From: Ferruginibacter sp.
GTDB lineage: Bacteria > Bacteroidota > Bacteroidia > Chitinophagales > Chitinophagaceae
NCBI GenBank assembly: GCA_025362235.1
Contig: JANYGZ010000006.1
Location: 1 to 64,000 of the forward strand
Length of the DNA stretch: 64,000 bases
Direction of reading: 5' to 3'
In this document: one piece after another, positions 60,965-64,000 of the stretch
How the letters are laid out: every line of letters begins with the position of its first letter
Position numbering within the stretch: the stretch's first letter is position 1
The notes under the pieces: generated by a model
Seen by the model: only the letters and a program-made list of their open reading frames with translations
What the model was told of the DNA's origin: nothing
The model's database searches: none
Position numbers and translations under genes: made by a program

Positions 60965-61548
60965 ATTCTGTGGTAGCAGGCAACAAGTCAATTACATGTC
61001 CGTATTGGTTGCGGATACCTCCTTTTTCTTTTAGTCCTTTCGGATAAAAAACAATCAATGGATTGCGTGTACCTCCCTCAGAATTTGCATCCTGTTTCCA
61101 ATATTTAAAAGGAGTATTTGTTGCGTGTGCCCAGCCAAGTGGATAGTTTGCTTCAGTGCCTGCTGCGGTTCCTATTTCACCGATCTTTTTCAAATTATAT
61201 TTAAGAGCCTCTTCATCTGTCAACGCTTTTGAAAATAAAGTCCTGTCAATATCTCCATTGTAAGTACCTTCTTTACTGGCGCCGTTATTACCTATTACCA
61301 CAAAGATGATGATATTATCAAGCTGCCTGATCTCCTTCAGGTAACTTACCAATCTGCCAATTTCATGATCGGTGTACGTTAAGTAACCGGCAAATACTTC
61401 CATAAAACGGCTGTACAACTTCTTTTGATCAGCTGATAAACCATTCCACTCTTTCACAGTTGTATTTCTTTCAGGCAGTATTGCATTAGCAGGTATCATG
61501 CCTGATTTTTTTTGATTGCAATAACATTTTCCCTGTACACATCCCGGC
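60965..61548 (-). pseudogene. Arylsulfatase fragment
   Basis: Only the middle part of a sulfatase remains. The upstream piece DVYRENVIAI is joined, after a frameshift in a run of eight A residues (61505-61512), to KKSGMIPANAILPERN, then FAGYLTYTDHEIGRLVSYLK, FVVIGNNGASKEGTYNG, GWAHATNTPFKYWKQ and HVIDLLPATTELL. The N-terminal CxPSR sulfatase motif and the C-terminal domain are both missing. In GNNGAS the usual GDNGAS Asp is Asn. The 3' side is cut by the IS-end motif at 60964. It is not functional. Confidence 0.85.
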
Positions 61549-61644
61549 AATAAAATTTTATTTTTTGAAAAATTATTTTATTGACAATTGCTTTTACTTT
61601 TTCACGAAATCATAAAAGCAGGGCTATTCAATTTTATACATTAA

Positions 61645-62427
61645 TTAAAATGTATGCACAAAGGCTACGCCAAAAGATTTATCCTGGTAATAAGGTATTA
61701 AAGCAGAATTGGGTAAGGAAGTATGAGAAAAAAGCTTTTTTATTTTTGGATATAAAACGTAGGCGAGCCTTGTAGAAAGGATGCCAAAACCTGCACCGGC
61801 AACAACATCACTTAACCAGTGTTTATTATTATACATTCGTAAAAATGCAACGGAGGTAGCTACTGCATATCCCCCGATGCCGTACCAAACCGAAACATTT
61901 TTATACTCCTGCATCAGGAACTCTGCTGAAGCAAAAGCTTCTGCTGTATGCCCGGATGGAAATGATAAGTAATCTGCTCCATTGGGCCTTTGCTCATGCG
62001 TAATTATTTTTATGGAAGAAACTGTTACATTCATGATAACATTTGACAGCACATAGATCATGGTACGATCAAGGAAACTATGTTGCCCATGAATACCAAC
62101 GAAATTAAGGCCATAGACAGCAACAGCAGGTACCCACTGCAGATAATTATCGATGGTTACATTTTGGTGAGGATATTTAACCCAAATTACTTTGTTGATA
62201 TTTTCATTCAGATCTGTGAAAGCGTCTAACTGAGTTGTCAAAAAACCGTAAAAGATCATCGCTGAGGGAACGATCCATTTAAACTGTGGCTGAATTTTAT
62301 TTTGCGGATAAGGTGATTGAGATGAAATACCAGTATCTGAAACAATATGAAGGGTATCAGACCTGGTTTGAGCATTTGCTGCATATTGAGAAAATAAAAT
62401 AACAATAATAAAAAATCTATTTTTCAT
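61645..62427 (-). CDS. PAP2 family phosphatase
   Basis: A 260-residue membrane protein. The signal peptide is about 1-19 (FSQYAANAQ). Several hydrophobic helices follow, with the three PAP2 motifs KIITHEQRPNG, SFPSGHTAEAF and YNNKHWLSDVVAGAGFG. It probably dephosphorylates lipid phosphates such as undecaprenyl pyrophosphate or phosphatidate on the periplasmic face. The exact substrate is unknown. Confidence 0.9.
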   Translation of the reverse strand: MKNRFFIIVILFSQYAANAQTRSDTLHIVSDTGISSQSPYPQNKIQPQFKWIVPSAMIFYGFLTTQLDAFTDLNENINKVIWVKYPHQNVTIDNYLQWVPAVAVYGLNFVGIHGQHSFLDRTMIYVLSNVIMNVTVSSIKIITHEQRPNGADYLSFPSGHTAEAFASAEFLMQEYKNVSVWYGIGGYAVATSVAFLRMYNNKHWLSDVVAGAGFGILSTRLAYVLYPKIKKLFSHTSLPNSALIPYYQDKSFGVAFVHTF

Positions 62428-62686
62428 TTAGATAAAAAGTTACGGATACTAATCAGTTATAACTGGTTACTATTTTTTGTATGCTTATTGCAATCAAAAG
62501 GTAAAATAAGGAAAATATTCTGTAGAAAATCTGTAGATGGCCTGCATTGGCAAATATTGCGACAAGTGGAAATATAACAACAGGTCTAAAGTTTTTTATG
62601 TAAAAAGTAATAAAAGTGCGTTTAGTCTCAACATATTCGACTTATGTCTCTTTTATTCTCAACTCTACCAACTTAATTTGTAATAT

Positions 62687-62694
62687 TACTTTTG
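62687..62694 (+). promoter_or_regulatory. -7 box of the beta-propeller gene
   Basis: TACTTTTG fits TAnnTTTG, 45 bases before the ATG. The remainder of the 312-bp gap holds no gene that I can support. Confidence 0.35.
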
Positions 62695-62739
62695 TATTGC
62701 ACTAATAAATCTTCAAATAAATAAAACAAAAACTATCAA

Positions 62740-63747
62740 ATGAAAAAATATTATTTCCTGGCAGCGATGCTCTTAACAGCAGCGTTATCTGACGCCCAAA
62801 ATAAACCGGCATACCATATCAGTAGTACATTCGCTATTGAAGGTACTGGCGGCTATGACTACATGACTGTAGATTCCGCTTCTGAAAAATTATATGTTTC
62901 CCATGGTTCACAGGTGAATATTTTAAATAAAAATACCGGCGAATCATTAGGGATTATTAAAGCCGAAAAGGATGTACATGGTATTGCCCTCGTGCATGCT
63001 TTGGGCAAAGGGTATATTAGTAACGGATCGTTGAATAAAGTAGTAGTATTTGATCTTGCCACAAATAAAATACTTAAATACGTACCAACCGGAAAATTTG
63101 CCGATGCTATTTTCTTTGATGATTTTTCAAATAAAGTAATTACGTGTAACGGCATGAGTAAAAATATGACGGTGATTGACCCAACCAATGACACGGTAGT
63201 TGCCACCATACAACTAACCGGCTGGCCGGAAACAGCTGTAAGCGATGGTAAAGGAAAAATCTATGTGAACAATGCCGAAAAAGCTGAGATGGATGTAATA
63301 GATGCCACTACTTTTAAAATTACTCATCAATGGCCTAATAAACCAGGTAGTGGTGCCTCCGGCCTTGCTATAGACAGGGAAACCATGCGTTTGTTTGCAA
63401 CTTGCGAGAACAAATTGATGATAGTGATGAACGCTAATAATGGCAAGGTGCTAGCCAGTTTCCCTACCGGAGAGGGAGCTGATGGTGCTGGATTTGATAA
63501 CGGCTTAAAGACAGTTTACTCCTCAAACGGCGAGGGCACATTGACTGTTATTAAAGAGCTCTCCGCCGATAAATTTATTTTAAGCGGAAATGTAGTAACC
63601 AAACATGGCGCAAGAACGATTGCTGTTGACCAAAAAACACACAAGGTTTACCTGCCATCAGGTTTATTTAAACCCGCTACTAAAGAATCCTTTCGACCAG
63701 AAATGATACCGGGAACGTTTAAAATTTTGGTTGTAGAAATGAAGTAG
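62740..63747 (+). CDS. YncE-like beta-propeller protein, exported
   Basis: A 335-residue protein with a signal peptide (about 1-19, AALSDAQ). About six to seven propeller blades follow, seen as repeats of the type KLYVSHGSQVNILNKNTGE, NKVVVFDLATNKILKYVPTG, DPTNDTVVATIQLTGWPETA and ANNGKVLASFPTGEGADG. It matches the YncE/YVTN repeat family. A ligand-binding or scaffold role in the periplasm is likely; no catalytic residues can be assigned. Confidence 0.85.
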   Translation: MKKYYFLAAMLLTAALSDAQNKPAYHISSTFAIEGTGGYDYMTVDSASEKLYVSHGSQVNILNKNTGESLGIIKAEKDVHGIALVHALGKGYISNGSLNKVVVFDLATNKILKYVPTGKFADAIFFDDFSNKVITCNGMSKNMTVIDPTNDTVVATIQLTGWPETAVSDGKGKIYVNNAEKAEMDVIDATTFKITHQWPNKPGSGASGLAIDRETMRLFATCENKLMIVMNANNGKVLASFPTGEGADGAGFDNGLKTVYSSNGEGTLTVIKELSADKFILSGNVVTKHGARTIAVDQKTHKVYLPSGLFKPATKESFRPEMIPGTFKILVVEMK

Positions 63748-63905
63748 TCATATTTCCCCAGCCTTAGTTTAGTAGGACACGGCGGCCATTTATAGAATTT
63801 TCCCATCTTAGTTATATGGCTGAAAGAATTTCATAGAACAATGGGAAAGTATTTACTCTCGCGGTTATTGGTCTTTTGATACTAAAAACAAAGTACATTT
63901 GAAAT

Positions 63906-64000
63906 ATGGCAAAAGCCGTTAAAAATAAATCAGCTAAAGAAGCATCTAATACATTTCATAACATTATGGTATCATCTGTAAAGGGTAACCCTAAACCGCT
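63906..64000 (+). CDS. Start of an unknown gene cut by the window edge
   Basis: An ATG at 63906 opens a frame that stays open for 31 codons to the window end (MAKAVKNKSAKEASNTFHNI and onward, lysine- and serine-rich). No family can be assigned from this short piece. The 158 bp before it contain no clear promoter. Confidence 0.4.
   Translation, partial: MAKAVKNKSAKEASNTFHNIMVSSVKGNPKP

Noticed and set aside
1-64000. tRNA and rRNA genes
   Set aside because: The longer gaps (18.2-18.5, 50.7-51.2, 53.7-54.2 and 62.4-62.7 kb) were read for tRNA-like T-loop words and cloverleaf arms; none was found.

Overview
The window looks like a chromosome segment of a Bacteroidetes bacterium, most likely in or near Chitinophagaceae. 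The evidence is low GC content, Bacteroidetes-type promoters (TAnnTTTG -7 boxes), a protein with a type IX secretion (T9SS) C-terminal sorting domain, an ISAon1-type transposase tail, and typical family content (DUF2490, DUF4421, DoxX, SRPBCC, MBG domains). No rRNA, tRNA, CRISPR array or integrase was seen.

Layout. (1) 1-700: tail of an IS transposase inserted into a decayed RAYT (REP-associated tyrosine transposase) gene, next to REP-like palindromes. (2) 0.77-16.4 kb: a sulfur assimilation cluster, mostly on the minus strand. In order of transcription it holds cysH, cysD, a four-helix-bundle gene, cysN, cysE, cysK, cobA, cysJ and cysI, then a MOSC protein, sirC, a TauE/SafE permease, DUF2490 and cysM. 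It covers sulfate activation, APS reduction, sulfite reduction, siroheme synthesis for the sulfite reductase, and cysteine synthesis. Four copies of an inverted repeat (AGTCTACT-N5-AGTAGACT type) lie at three promoters of this block and look like operators of a shared regulator that is not encoded here. (3) 16.4-26.0 kb: a complete C5 heme pathway. hemJ and hemH are on the minus strand; hemA, hemC, hemD, hemE, hemF, hemB and hemL are on the plus strand. (4) 26-33.6 kb: small metabolic and stress-type genes, including an ArsR-SRPBCC-DoxX operon with a clear double operator. (5) 33.7-53.7 kb: gluconokinase, type II NADH dehydrogenase, two HD proteins, NagA, a frameshifted Gfo/Idh oxidoreductase, a TPR adenylate cyclase, a 2135-residue T9SS-exported subtilase-like protein with MBG domains, and a TlpA-like protein. 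(6) 54-61.5 kb: an accessory region with a very large, frameshifted protein that starts with a nuclease-like domain (a defence candidate), small single genes, repeats, IS scars and a broken sulfatase. (7) 61.6-64 kb: a PAP2 phosphatase, a beta-propeller protein and the start of an unknown gene.

The most striking non-coding feature is a set of 7-bp-period repeats in inverted pairs, in three sequence classes. They abut the stop codons of hemD and hemF, surround a small gene inside the cysD-cysN operon, and in one case sit in frame inside hemC. A second family of about 100-bp palindromic units is present once near cysM and four times in tandem after hemL, where it supplies the hemL stop codon.
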